Shown piece after piece: positions 1-5,784 of a stretch of DNA of 7,433 nt. Under the pieces are notes generated by a model. It was not told the origin of the DNA, ran no database searches, and saw nothing but the letters and a program-made list of their open reading frames with translations. The DNA lies in contig JBAZTJ010000125.1 of assembly GCA_041662005.1 (NCBI GenBank), positions 1-7,433 of the forward strand, written 5' to 3'. Within the stretch, counting starts at the first letter, position 1; every line of letters starts with the position of its first letter. This DNA is from DATHXC01 sp041662005. GTDB taxonomy: Bacteria; Pseudomonadota; Gammaproteobacteria; Burkholderiales; Methylophilaceae. A program made the translations under genes and the position numbers.

Positions 1-437
1 CGTACCGATGGCTTGGGGTGAAATCGCGTGGATTCCACACTGAACACGGTTTCAAACATATCGTCTATGCCGAGTATTTTCAGCACACGCAAAGCATAAC
101 TCATCGGCGCGTTAGTGAATACTACCTTACGCCCTGAGAGGCGCTGAATCATGTGTCGTAACCCTTGCGTCTGCTGAACCATGGTGTCGAGCTCCATGAG
201 CTCATGCGTTTTTTGTAGGAAGTGATAAGGGTCCGCTCCGTGGTGACGCATCAGGCCTTTTAGCGTTGCACCATAAATACGCCAGTAATGCTGGCGCAAT
301 TTGAAGGCTGCCGGTTCATCCATCTCCAGCGTATCCATGATGTATTGCGTCATGGCGCGATTCATCACAGGGAAGATGTGGCTGCTGGCATCGTGCAGGG
401 TGTCGTCCAGATCAAATATCCAAATTCTAGAAGCCAC
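1..437 (-). CDS. Pyrimidine 5'-nucleotidase, HAD superfamily (partial, C-terminus beyond window)
   Basis: Hydrolyses a nucleoside monophosphate to nucleoside and phosphate; the cytosolic family (YjjG/SDT1/PPN-like) prefers pyrimidine nucleotides. I translated 145 codons by hand. HAD motif I is the DLDDT run with nucleophile D9 and acid/base D11 near the N-terminus (IFDLDDTLHD). Motif II is FTNA (T108), and the motif III lysine is K142 in HPKP. An alpha-helical cap lies between motifs I and II. Family members are about 210-225 residues, so about one third, including motif IV, is missing past the left edge. The start is GTG at 435-437: the only alternative upstream is closed by an in-frame TGA at 447-449, and the Shine-Dalgarno is weak. 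It follows argB in the same direction after a 156-bp gap, a neighbourhood I recall from several betaproteobacteria. Family assignment is firm; substrate preference is inferred. Confidence 0.85.
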   Translation of the reverse strand, partial: MASRIWIFDLDDTLHDASSHIFPVMNRAMTQYIMDTLEMDEPAAFKLRQHYWRIYGATLKGLMRHHGADPYHFLQKTHELMELDTMVQQTQGLRHMIQRLSGRKVVFTNAPMSYALRVLKILGIDDMFETVFSVESTRFHPKPSV

Positions 438-450
438 TTTTTTTACTCAC

Positions 451-480
451 GCTAAAACCAGATACGGTTTTTAGCCGTAT
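451..480 (-). promoter_or_regulatory. Two overlapping, mutually exclusive hairpins upstream of the nucleotidase start
   Basis: Two stems share bases. Stem A pairs ATACGG (462-467) with CCGTAT (475-480) around a 7-nt loop. Stem B pairs GCTAAAACC (451-459) with GGTTTTTAGC (466-475) with a single bulged T. They cannot form together because both use 466-467 and 475. They lie 14-43 nt upstream of the GTG start of the nucleotidase. No strong U-tract follows either stem in a way that makes a textbook terminator, although a run of A/T (438-445) lies just before the start codon. It may be an attenuator-like leader, a weak terminator for argB, or simply the border of the adjoining palindromic repeat. 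Pairing is seen; function is unknown. Confidence 0.35.
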
Positions 481-593
481 TTCGATGCTGAGACAAGGCG
501 GCAACGAGCAATCGACGCAGACAGTGCATTTGGCACGGCAAGGAGATTGTGAGGCAGCCAACGCAGTATCAGGGAAGAAATGAGTGCTAAAAA
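468..593. repeat. Imperfect palindromic intergenic element, MITE- or small-repeat-like
   Basis: The ends are identical when inverted: TTTTTAGC at 468-475 and GCTAAAAA at 586-593. The symmetry continues inward with interruptions: ATTTC against GAAAT, CTGAGAC against GTATCAG, CAATC against GATTG, and finally a GTGC/GCAC hairpin at 524-536. The centre of the terminal repeats (530.5) coincides with the centre of this small hairpin (530), so the whole block is one long degenerate palindrome. It touches the argB stop codon. The inner sequence (GACGCAGACAGT, GGCACGGCAAGG) recalls, from memory, short intergenic repeats in Neisseria and other betaproteobacteria that carry CAGACAGTAC and GTACGGCAAGGCG. 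No open reading frame of note lies inside. The element may act as a transcript-stabilising or terminating structure after argB. Confidence 0.55.
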
Positions 594-1478
594 TTACTTG
601 GCCTTGATCAAGGTGCCTACGCCTTCATCGGTTAACACTTCCAGCAGCAAGGCATGTTCTACCCGTCCGTCGATAATGTGCACCGATTTTACGCCGCTGC
701 GTGCCGCATCCAGCGCGGAGCTGATCTTGGGCAACATGCCGCCGGAGAGTGTGCCATCTTCCACCAGGTCATCAATCTGCTTGGGGGTAAGGCCGGTGAG
801 CAGGGTGCCGCTCTTGTCCAGTACGCCGGGGGTGTTGGTGAGGAGTATCAGCTTTTCTGCACCGAGAATCTCAGCCAGCTTGCCTGCCACTACATCGGCA
901 TTGATGTTATAGGTTTCGCCATCCGGACCCACGCCGATAGGCGCGATGACGGGGATAAAGTCGCCGCTGTCGAGAAAGTTGATAATGCTGGGGTCTATGC
1001 CGGTAATGTCGCCAACCTGGCCGATGTCTATCATCTCATCGGGCTTATCCTTGTTAGGCATCAGCAGTTTTTCGGCATGAATGAAATTACCATCCTGCCC
1101 AGTCAGGCCGACCGCTTTGCCGCCATGGCGGTTGATGAGGTTGACGATTTCCTTGTTGACCTGGCCGCCCAGCACCATTTCGACGATATCCATGGTCTCT
1201 TCATCGGTCACGCGCATGCCCTGAATGAACACGCCTTTTTTACCGAGCTTATCCAGCATTTCGTTAATTTGCGGGCCGCCGCCATGTACTACTACCGGAT
1301 TCATGCCGACGAGCTTGAGAAGCACCACATCCTGTGCGAAGCATTGCTTGAGGTGCTCATCTGTCATGGCGTTACCACCGTATTTGATGACGATGGTCTT
1401 GTCGAAAAAGCGCTTGATGTAAGGCAATGCCTCAGAGAGTGTCTGGGCTTTTTGGGTGGCGCTGGTGTCGTTAAGCAT
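594..1478 (-). CDS. argB: Acetylglutamate kinase, arginine-sensitive type
   Basis: Phosphorylates N-acetyl-L-glutamate with ATP, the second step of arginine biosynthesis, in the cytosol. Amino-acid kinase fold throughout the 294 residues. The glycine-rich nucleotide/phosphate loop is KYGGNAM with catalytic K32. The substrate loop is VHGGGPQI (64-71), followed by RVTDEETM (89-96). YNINAD carries D195, and GGMLPKI carries K251; these match the E. coli catalytic K8, D162 and K217 by position in the motifs. About 25 residues precede the first strand, with SEALPYIKRFFDK, the N-terminal helix that links dimers into the arginine-inhibited hexamer. The C-terminal HIIDGRVEHALLLE...GVGT segment is the usual arginine-site region. 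So feedback inhibition by arginine is likely. ATG at 1476-1478 gives the family's normal N-terminus but has no clear Shine-Dalgarno. It is divergent from fhs across 95 bp and upstream of the nucleotidase. Confidence 0.97.
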   Translation of the reverse strand: MLNDTSATQKAQTLSEALPYIKRFFDKTIVIKYGGNAMTDEHLKQCFAQDVVLLKLVGMNPVVVHGGGPQINEMLDKLGKKGVFIQGMRVTDEETMDIVEMVLGGQVNKEIVNLINRHGGKAVGLTGQDGNFIHAEKLLMPNKDKPDEMIDIGQVGDITGIDPSIINFLDSGDFIPVIAPIGVGPDGETYNINADVVAGKLAEILGAEKLILLTNTPGVLDKSGTLLTGLTPKQIDDLVEDGTLSGGMLPKISSALDAARSGVKSVHIIDGRVEHALLLEVLTDEGVGTLIKAK

Positions 1479-1517
1479 TGTGGTTTTCAGTCAGTGTTTG
1501 TTGGCGATTATTTTACC

Positions 1518-1547
1518 TTGAAACAATAGCAAAAGCGGTGTTCTAAT
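1518..1547 (+). promoter_or_regulatory. Sigma70-type promoter with extended -10 for fhs
   Basis: TTGAAA (1518-1523) is a 5/6 match to the -35 consensus. TCTAAT (1542-1547) is a 5/6 match to the -10, with an 18-bp spacer. A TG one base upstream of the -10 (TGT-TCTAAT) gives an extended -10. Transcription would begin near 1554, leaving a leader of about 20 nt before the fhs ATG, with GGGA at 1562-1565 as ribosome-binding site, 8 nt from the start. The same 95-bp region must also hold the argB promoter on the other strand; only a -10-like TAAAAT (complement of 1510-1515) with a poor -35 can be seen there. Confidence 0.6.
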
Positions 1548-1573
1548 GTGATGAAATCTTCGGGAATAAAAAC

Positions 1574-3280
1574 ATGCCCAGTGACCTTGAAATGCCACGC
1601 GATATCGAACAGCCAAGTGACATCGCAATCGCGCAAAAAGCCAGGATGAAAAAAGTCACCGAGATTGCACAGTCTCTGGGTCTGCCGGAAGAAATAGTAG
1701 AAAGCTACGGCCACTATAAAGCCAAGATTGATTTTGAAGCTTACCCCATGCAGGATAAAGCTGACGGTAAACTTATTTTAGTGACGGCCATCAGCCCGAC
1801 GCCTGCGGGCGAAGGCAAGACTACCACTACTGTCGGCTTGGGCGATGCCCTGAGCCGGTTGGGCAAGAAAGCTATTATCTGCCTGCGTGAACCTGCTCTG
1901 GGGCCAGTGTTTGGCATGAAAGGCGGTGCTGCCGGTGGCGGTCATGCGCAGGTGGTGCCGATGGAAGATATCAACCTGCATTTTACCGGTGATTTTTCTG
2001 CCATTGCTGCCGCACATAACCTGCTTTCCGCGCTGATCGATAATCATATCCACCATGGCAATGCCTTGCAGATCGATCCGCGCCAAGTCTGCTGGAAGCG
2101 CGTCATGGACATGAATGACCGTGCTTTGCGCAAGATCGTGGTGGGCCTGGGCGGCAAGGTGAATGGCCAGACCCGCGAAGATGGCTTTGATATTGTGGTG
2201 GCCTCTGAAGTGATGGCGATTTTCTGCCTGGCGAATTCGCTGCAAGACCTCAAGAAGCGCTTGGGCAATATCGTGATTGGATATGGGTTTGATGACAGGC
2301 CCATTACTGCGAGCGACTTGCGGGCACATGGGGCAATGGCGGTACTACTAAAAAATGCGCTTAAGCCTAACCTGGTACAAACGCTGGAAAATACCCCTGC
2401 GTTCATTCATGGCGGCCCATTTGCCAATATTGCGCATGGCTGCAACTCGCTGATTGCCACACGCCTGGCGCTCAAGCTTGGCGATTATGTGGTGACTGAG
2501 GCTGGCTTTGGCGCAGACCTGGGGGCTGAGAAATTCATTGATATCAAGTGTCGTAAATCCGGCTTGAAACCTGCTGCCTGTGTGGTGGTGGCCACCATAC
2601 GCGCACTCAAATATCACGGTGGCATAGAGGTGCCGGAGTTGCTAGCTGAGAACCTCGGTGCATTGCAAGCCGGTTTGGCCAATCTGCAAAAGCATGTGGA
2701 AAATGTTACCCAGCATTATGGGTTGCCTTGCGTGGTTGCCATTAACCGATTTACCCACGATACCGATGCCGAGATCGATCAGGTGTGCGCACACCTGTCG
2801 CGGCTTGGTGTGAAGGTGGTGCTGGCAGAGCATTGGGCCAAAGGGGGAGCTGGCGCAGAAGATCTGGCGCGCGAAGTGATTCGGCTGGTGGAAGCTAACG
2901 GCCATAGCATGCATTATGTGTATGAAGATGCAGACCCGCTATGGGAGAAAATGCATAAAGTTGCCACCAGGATTTACGGTGCGGCCGATATCAATGCGCC
3001 ACGGCACATCCGCGTCCAGATTGATAAGTTGCAGGCCGATGGCTACGGGCATTACCCGATTTGTGTGGCAAAAACGCAATATTCATTCTCTACGGATGCC
3101 ACTCAGCGCGGTGCGGTAACAGGCCATACCATTAGCATACGCGAGGTCCGCTTGTGCGCTGGCGCCGAATTTGTGGTGATGATTTGTGATGACATCATGA
3201 CCATGCCGGGCTTGCCCAAGACGCCTTGTGCCATGCGCATAGATATTGACGAACAAGGACGCGTAACCGGGCTGTTTTAA
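1574..3280 (+). CDS. fhs: Formate-tetrahydrofolate ligase (10-formyl-THF synthetase)
   Basis: Joins formate to tetrahydrofolate using ATP, giving 10-formyl-THF for purine, fMet-tRNA and one-carbon metabolism; in methylotrophs the enzyme (FtfL) also links formate to assimilation. 568 residues against about 555-560 for the family. Seen: the P-loop TPAGEGKTT (76-84, K82), CLREPALGP with R105, then signature 1 at 114-124, where the usual final Tyr is His124. VVPMEDINLHFTGD (127-140), NTPAFIHGGPFANIAHGCNS and TEAGFGADLGAEKF follow. Signature 2, VATIRALKYHGG, is at 339-350; then HWAKGG, KTQYSFS and the C-terminal MTMPGLPK...VTGLF. The N-terminus has about 12 extra residues, formed by three related hexapeptides (PSDLEM, PRDIEQ, PSDIAI); the canonical start aligns with the third. 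ATG 1574 is chosen because GGGA lies 8 nt upstream, while the internal ATG at 1592 lacks one. Monocistronic by appearance, divergent from argB. Confidence 0.97.
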   Translation: MPSDLEMPRDIEQPSDIAIAQKARMKKVTEIAQSLGLPEEIVESYGHYKAKIDFEAYPMQDKADGKLILVTAISPTPAGEGKTTTTVGLGDALSRLGKKAIICLREPALGPVFGMKGGAAGGGHAQVVPMEDINLHFTGDFSAIAAAHNLLSALIDNHIHHGNALQIDPRQVCWKRVMDMNDRALRKIVVGLGGKVNGQTREDGFDIVVASEVMAIFCLANSLQDLKKRLGNIVIGYGFDDRPITASDLRAHGAMAVLLKNALKPNLVQTLENTPAFIHGGPFANIAHGCNSLIATRLALKLGDYVVTEAGFGADLGAEKFIDIKCRKSGLKPAACVVVATIRALKYHGGIEVPELLAENLGALQAGLANLQKHVENVTQHYGLPCVVAINRFTHDTDAEIDQVCAHLSRLGVKVVLAEHWAKGGAGAEDLAREVIRLVEANGHSMHYVYEDADPLWEKMHKVATRIYGAADINAPRHIRVQIDKLQADGYGHYPICVAKTQYSFSTDATQRGAVTGHTISIREVRLCAGAEFVVMICDDIMTMPGLPKTPCAMRIDIDEQGRVTGLF

Positions 3281-3285
3281 TATGC

Positions 3286-3301
3286 TGCCAGCAAGCTGGC
3301 A
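3286..3301. terminator. Hairpin just after fhs, without a U-tract
   Basis: TGCCAGC (3286-3292) and GCTGGCA (3295-3301) are perfect inverted arms around AA, so in RNA a 6-bp stem with a CAAG tetraloop is likely. It begins 6 nt after the fhs TAA. The following bases are TGGCAATC, with no run of U, so it is not a canonical intrinsic terminator; it may protect the 3' end or assist termination. The remaining bases up to 3395 hold no convincing promoter for the next gene. Confidence 0.4.
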
Positions 3302-3395
3302 TGGCAATCATTCACGAAAGATTCATTTAGCTTGTTTTCTGTCAGAATGCATCCTCAAAAACCGCAAATGAGAATTTAGGCTTTATAGCCTGCCC

Positions 3396-4718
3396 ATGGC
3401 TGATAACCTGCTATTAATTGTTTTAGCTTTCCTGTTAGTCCTGCTTAACGGGTTCTTCGTAGCGGCAGAGTTCGGCCTGGTAAAATTGCGGCAGACCCGT
3501 GTTCGCGCCATTGCCAAAGCCTATGGCTGGCGTGGCCGTTTACTTGCTAAAGTCCACATCGACCTGGATGCCTATCTTTCAGCCTGCCAACTTGGCATCA
3601 CCTTAGCTTCTTTAGGGCTAGGCTGGGTTGGCGAACCGGCTTTTGCCGAGCTGCTAGCACCGGCACTGAAAACACTGGGCATGGATAATGATGAGTTAAT
3701 TCATGGCATCTCCTTTTTTATTGCCTTCTTCACAATTTCATATCTGCACATCGTTGTTGGTGAGCTGGTGCCCAAGACTCTTGCAATCAGGACAGCCGAA
3801 GCCGTCGGACTATGGACAGCACCTGGGCTGTATGCCTTCTACTGGGTGATGTACCCGGCGATCTGGATACTCAATCACAGTTCAAATCTGGTGATTCGCC
3901 TTTTGAAGCTTAATGCCATTCCCAAGCATGAAAGTCATTATTCCAAGGAAGAGCTCAAGCTGATCTTGCGCAGCTCACGCACCAGCGATCAGTTCAGCAA
4001 ATCGGAATGGCGGGTACTGGCACAGGCAATCGATTTTCGTGATCTGGACGTATCAGACTTGATGCGGCCTTTTAATGAGGCCATTGTGCTGCATGATGAA
4101 GATTCAATAGAGGCCAACCTGCAGAAAATGGTAGAGCACCGCTACAGCCGTTATCCCTACCTGAATAAACAGGGGCAAGTGATTGGAATCATTCATATCA
4201 AGGATGTATTCCTGGCGCAGAATAAAGGAGGGCTTGCCCCCGGACTCAGCAAGCTGGCACGGCCGGTCGAGTTTGTATTGCCGGATAGCGCCGCAACTGA
4301 AGTCTTCCGTGATTTCAAACAGGGTGCTTCGCATATGGCGATAGTGGGCTATGACAAAGGCGCGCCGATAGGGTTTGTTACCCTGGATAATGTTTTGGGT
4401 GCCTTGGTAGGGGAAATCAAGGATGAGTTCAGGCAGTCCCAGAGCGAATGGACGCGCCTGGATGATGGCTCACTATTGGGTAAGGGCAGCCTGCCCATCC
4501 CCACGCTTGAGCGTACCCTAGGCATTGATATCGAGTCTGAAGATGCGGATACCGTTGGCGGCTTAATATTATGGAAGCTTGCAGAGCTGCCTAAAGAGGG
4601 TCAGCGCGTTGTTTTTGATCAGTTTGATGTGGTGGTCAAAAAGATGATGGGGCCGCGCATACTGCTGCTGCGGGTTTATCCCAAGTATGAATCAGCCAGT
4701 TACCTGGCACAGCATTAA
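3396..4718 (+). CDS. CNNM/CorC-type membrane protein with CBS pair (hemolysin-family, TlyC-like)
   Basis: 440-residue inner-membrane protein of the CNNM (DUF21) - CBS - CorC_HlyC family; characterised relatives are linked to Mg2+/Co2+ or polyamine efflux, while 'hemolysin' is a historical name. Domain order: CNNM transmembrane domain about 1-200, with hydrophobic segments near 4-28, 62-90, 103-123 and 142-170. It includes the family-typical NGFFVAAEFGLVKLR (18-32) and VGELVPKTLAIR (121-132). An amphipathic stretch with HYSKEELKLIL (181-191) leads to two CBS motifs about 220-280 (MRPFNEAIVL, RYPYLNKQGQVIGIIHIKDVF) and 285-342 (GFVTLDNVLGALVGEI). A C-terminal CorC/transporter-associated domain spans about 348-430. 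ATG 3396 is the first start after an in-frame TGA at 3369-3371. Its Shine-Dalgarno is poor: only TTTAGG at 3375-3380, partly in a GGCT/AGCC hairpin (3379-3390). Stands alone on plus, convergent with the MetX-like gene. Substrate not determinable here. Confidence 0.9.
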   Translation: MADNLLLIVLAFLLVLLNGFFVAAEFGLVKLRQTRVRAIAKAYGWRGRLLAKVHIDLDAYLSACQLGITLASLGLGWVGEPAFAELLAPALKTLGMDNDELIHGISFFIAFFTISYLHIVVGELVPKTLAIRTAEAVGLWTAPGLYAFYWVMYPAIWILNHSSNLVIRLLKLNAIPKHESHYSKEELKLILRSSRTSDQFSKSEWRVLAQAIDFRDLDVSDLMRPFNEAIVLHDEDSIEANLQKMVEHRYSRYPYLNKQGQVIGIIHIKDVFLAQNKGGLAPGLSKLARPVEFVLPDSAATEVFRDFKQGASHMAIVGYDKGAPIGFVTLDNVLGALVGEIKDEFRQSQSEWTRLDDGSLLGKGSLPIPTLERTLGIDIESEDADTVGGLILWKLAELPKEGQRVVFDQFDVVVKKMMGPRILLLRVYPKYESASYLAQH

Positions 4719-4749
4719 AGTGCCAGATTAGGCTTGACTGCTGCCAGTC
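4704..4749. terminator. Inverted repeats at the convergent gene ends (possible bidirectional terminator)
   Basis: CTGGCAC (4704-4710) and GTGCCAG (4720-4726) form a perfect 7-bp stem with a 9-nt loop that contains the stop codon of the CNNM gene. A second small stem, GACTG/CAGTC (4736-4749, loop CTGC), follows in the 46-bp space before the end of the MetX-like gene. Both strands could use these structures, but neither is followed by a T-run on either strand. Placement between convergent genes favours a termination role; the sequence does not prove it. Confidence 0.35.
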
Positions 4750-4764
4750 GGTTCAAACTGGAAG

Positions 4765-5769
4765 TCACGCATCCAGTAACTCTCTAATCGCCGCATCAAT
4801 AAATGCACTTTCCTCAGAAAATCTGCCAGGTGCTCCTGCGCAATGGCCTGCAGATGAGTGTATCGGTCTTAATTCCGCATTGGCAGTCAGCACGGCTTCT
4901 ATGCTGTTTTCGGTCAGGGTAAAGTATTGGTCCTGATCGCAAGGCATGATGATGGTTCTGGCTGTGACCTGGGAAAGTGCCAGCTCCAGATTACCATCAA
5001 ATTTTTCATGTGCGCTGACATCGGCATGCTGCCATGTCCAGAGCTTGGTCAGCAGGTTATTGGCATCCCAGCTTACATGGTCTTGTTCCCAGTCTTCCAG
5101 TAGTTCGTCTTGGGTGGCAAAACCGATTTCATTAAAACGTTCCTCCCGAAAAAACGCTGCTGAATAGGCCCACGGCGCATAAACTCGCCCAAATGCCTTG
5201 AGCCCGGTCGTGGGTGGCGCCGTGTAATAACCACCAGCATAGCTGGCATCTGCCTCCAGGGCGGCACGCACGCTTTTGAGAAATGCCTGGTTGTAGGGCC
5301 AGCATCTGCTGGCACCGCAGATGGGGAGCAGATTTTTTACCATGTCGGGATACAGCACCGCCCAATGCCAGGCCTGTATTGCCCCCATCGACCAACCCAG
5401 GACCAGTTTGATGCTGGATATACCCAGTGCATCCAGCAACAGCTTCTGGCAGGCTACGTTGTCGTACACTGTGACATTAGGGAAGCCGCCGCCATGGTAG
5501 CGATCCAGCGTGTTGCTGGGCGAGATGGAAAGCGCATTGCCGATCAGGTTGGGGACGACGATAAACCATTTGGCAGGGTCAAGCGCATGCTGCTCACCGA
5601 TGATGCGGGCATTGGATAAATGGGTGCCGGTATAATAGGTGGGGAACAGAATGCAATTGTCGCCTGCCTCATTCAGTTTGCCCCAGGTAGCATAGCTTAG
5701 CCATGCGTCGTGCAGCGTTTGCCCGCTTTGCAGGTTGATATCGCCCAAGTCGAAGCGTTGCTGGTTCAT
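4765..5769 (-). CDS. MetX-like alpha/beta-hydrolase (homoserine acetyltransferase family protein)
   Basis: Alpha/beta-hydrolase-fold protein of 334 residues related to homoserine O-acetyltransferase (MetX), which moves acetyl from acetyl-CoA to homoserine through a Ser-acyl intermediate. Nucleophile elbow GWSMGAIQAWHW has S127, corresponding to MetX GGSMGGMQALEW. NLIGNALSISPSNT (74-87) matches the MetX oxyanion region NxxG...GPSS in position. The acid is probably D280 in CDQDQYF (D278 is the alternative) and the base H309 in GHCAG (MetX: GHDAF). It is shorter than true MetX (about 370-380) and the motifs differ, so it belongs to a side branch whose members may be acyltransferases or plain hydrolases. 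ATG at 5767-5769 sits 12 bp after the argA stop on the same strand, so co-transcription with argA is likely; the Shine-Dalgarno is weak. Cytosolic: no signal peptide. True substrate unknown. Confidence 0.85.
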   Translation of the reverse strand: MNQQRFDLGDINLQSGQTLHDAWLSYATWGKLNEAGDNCILFPTYYTGTHLSNARIIGEQHALDPAKWFIVVPNLIGNALSISPSNTLDRYHGGGFPNVTVYDNVACQKLLLDALGISSIKLVLGWSMGAIQAWHWAVLYPDMVKNLLPICGASRCWPYNQAFLKSVRAALEADASYAGGYYTAPPTTGLKAFGRVYAPWAYSAAFFREERFNEIGFATQDELLEDWEQDHVSWDANNLLTKLWTWQHADVSAHEKFDGNLELALSQVTARTIIMPCDQDQYFTLTENSIEAVLTANAELRPIHSSAGHCAGAPGRFSEESAFIDAAIRELLDA

Positions 5770-5772
5770 GAG

Positions 5773-5784
5773 TAGGCCGGCCTA
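5773..5784. repeat. 12-bp perfect palindrome over the argA stop codon
   Basis: TAGGCCGGCCTA is its own reverse complement. It includes the argA stop (complement of 5782-5784) and most of the 12-bp spacer before the MetX-like start. In RNA it could only make a tight, GC-rich duplex between two transcripts or an unstable hairpin. It occupies the place where a Shine-Dalgarno for the downstream gene would be. Possibly chance. Confidence 0.3.

Noticed and set aside
654..1529. Long plus-strand open frame (291 codons) opposite argB
   Set aside because: It is the antisense shadow of argB: its composition is rich in His/Ala/Asp without recognisable motifs, it lacks a ribosome-binding site, and argB on the other strand is beyond doubt.
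1778..2329. Minus-strand open frame of 183 codons inside fhs
   Set aside because: Antisense to strongly conserved fhs motifs, with no plausible start signal or recognisable domain.
4719..4764. Classical intrinsic terminator between the convergent genes
   Set aside because: Stems exist but no T-run follows on either strand, so I list it only as a possible terminator.
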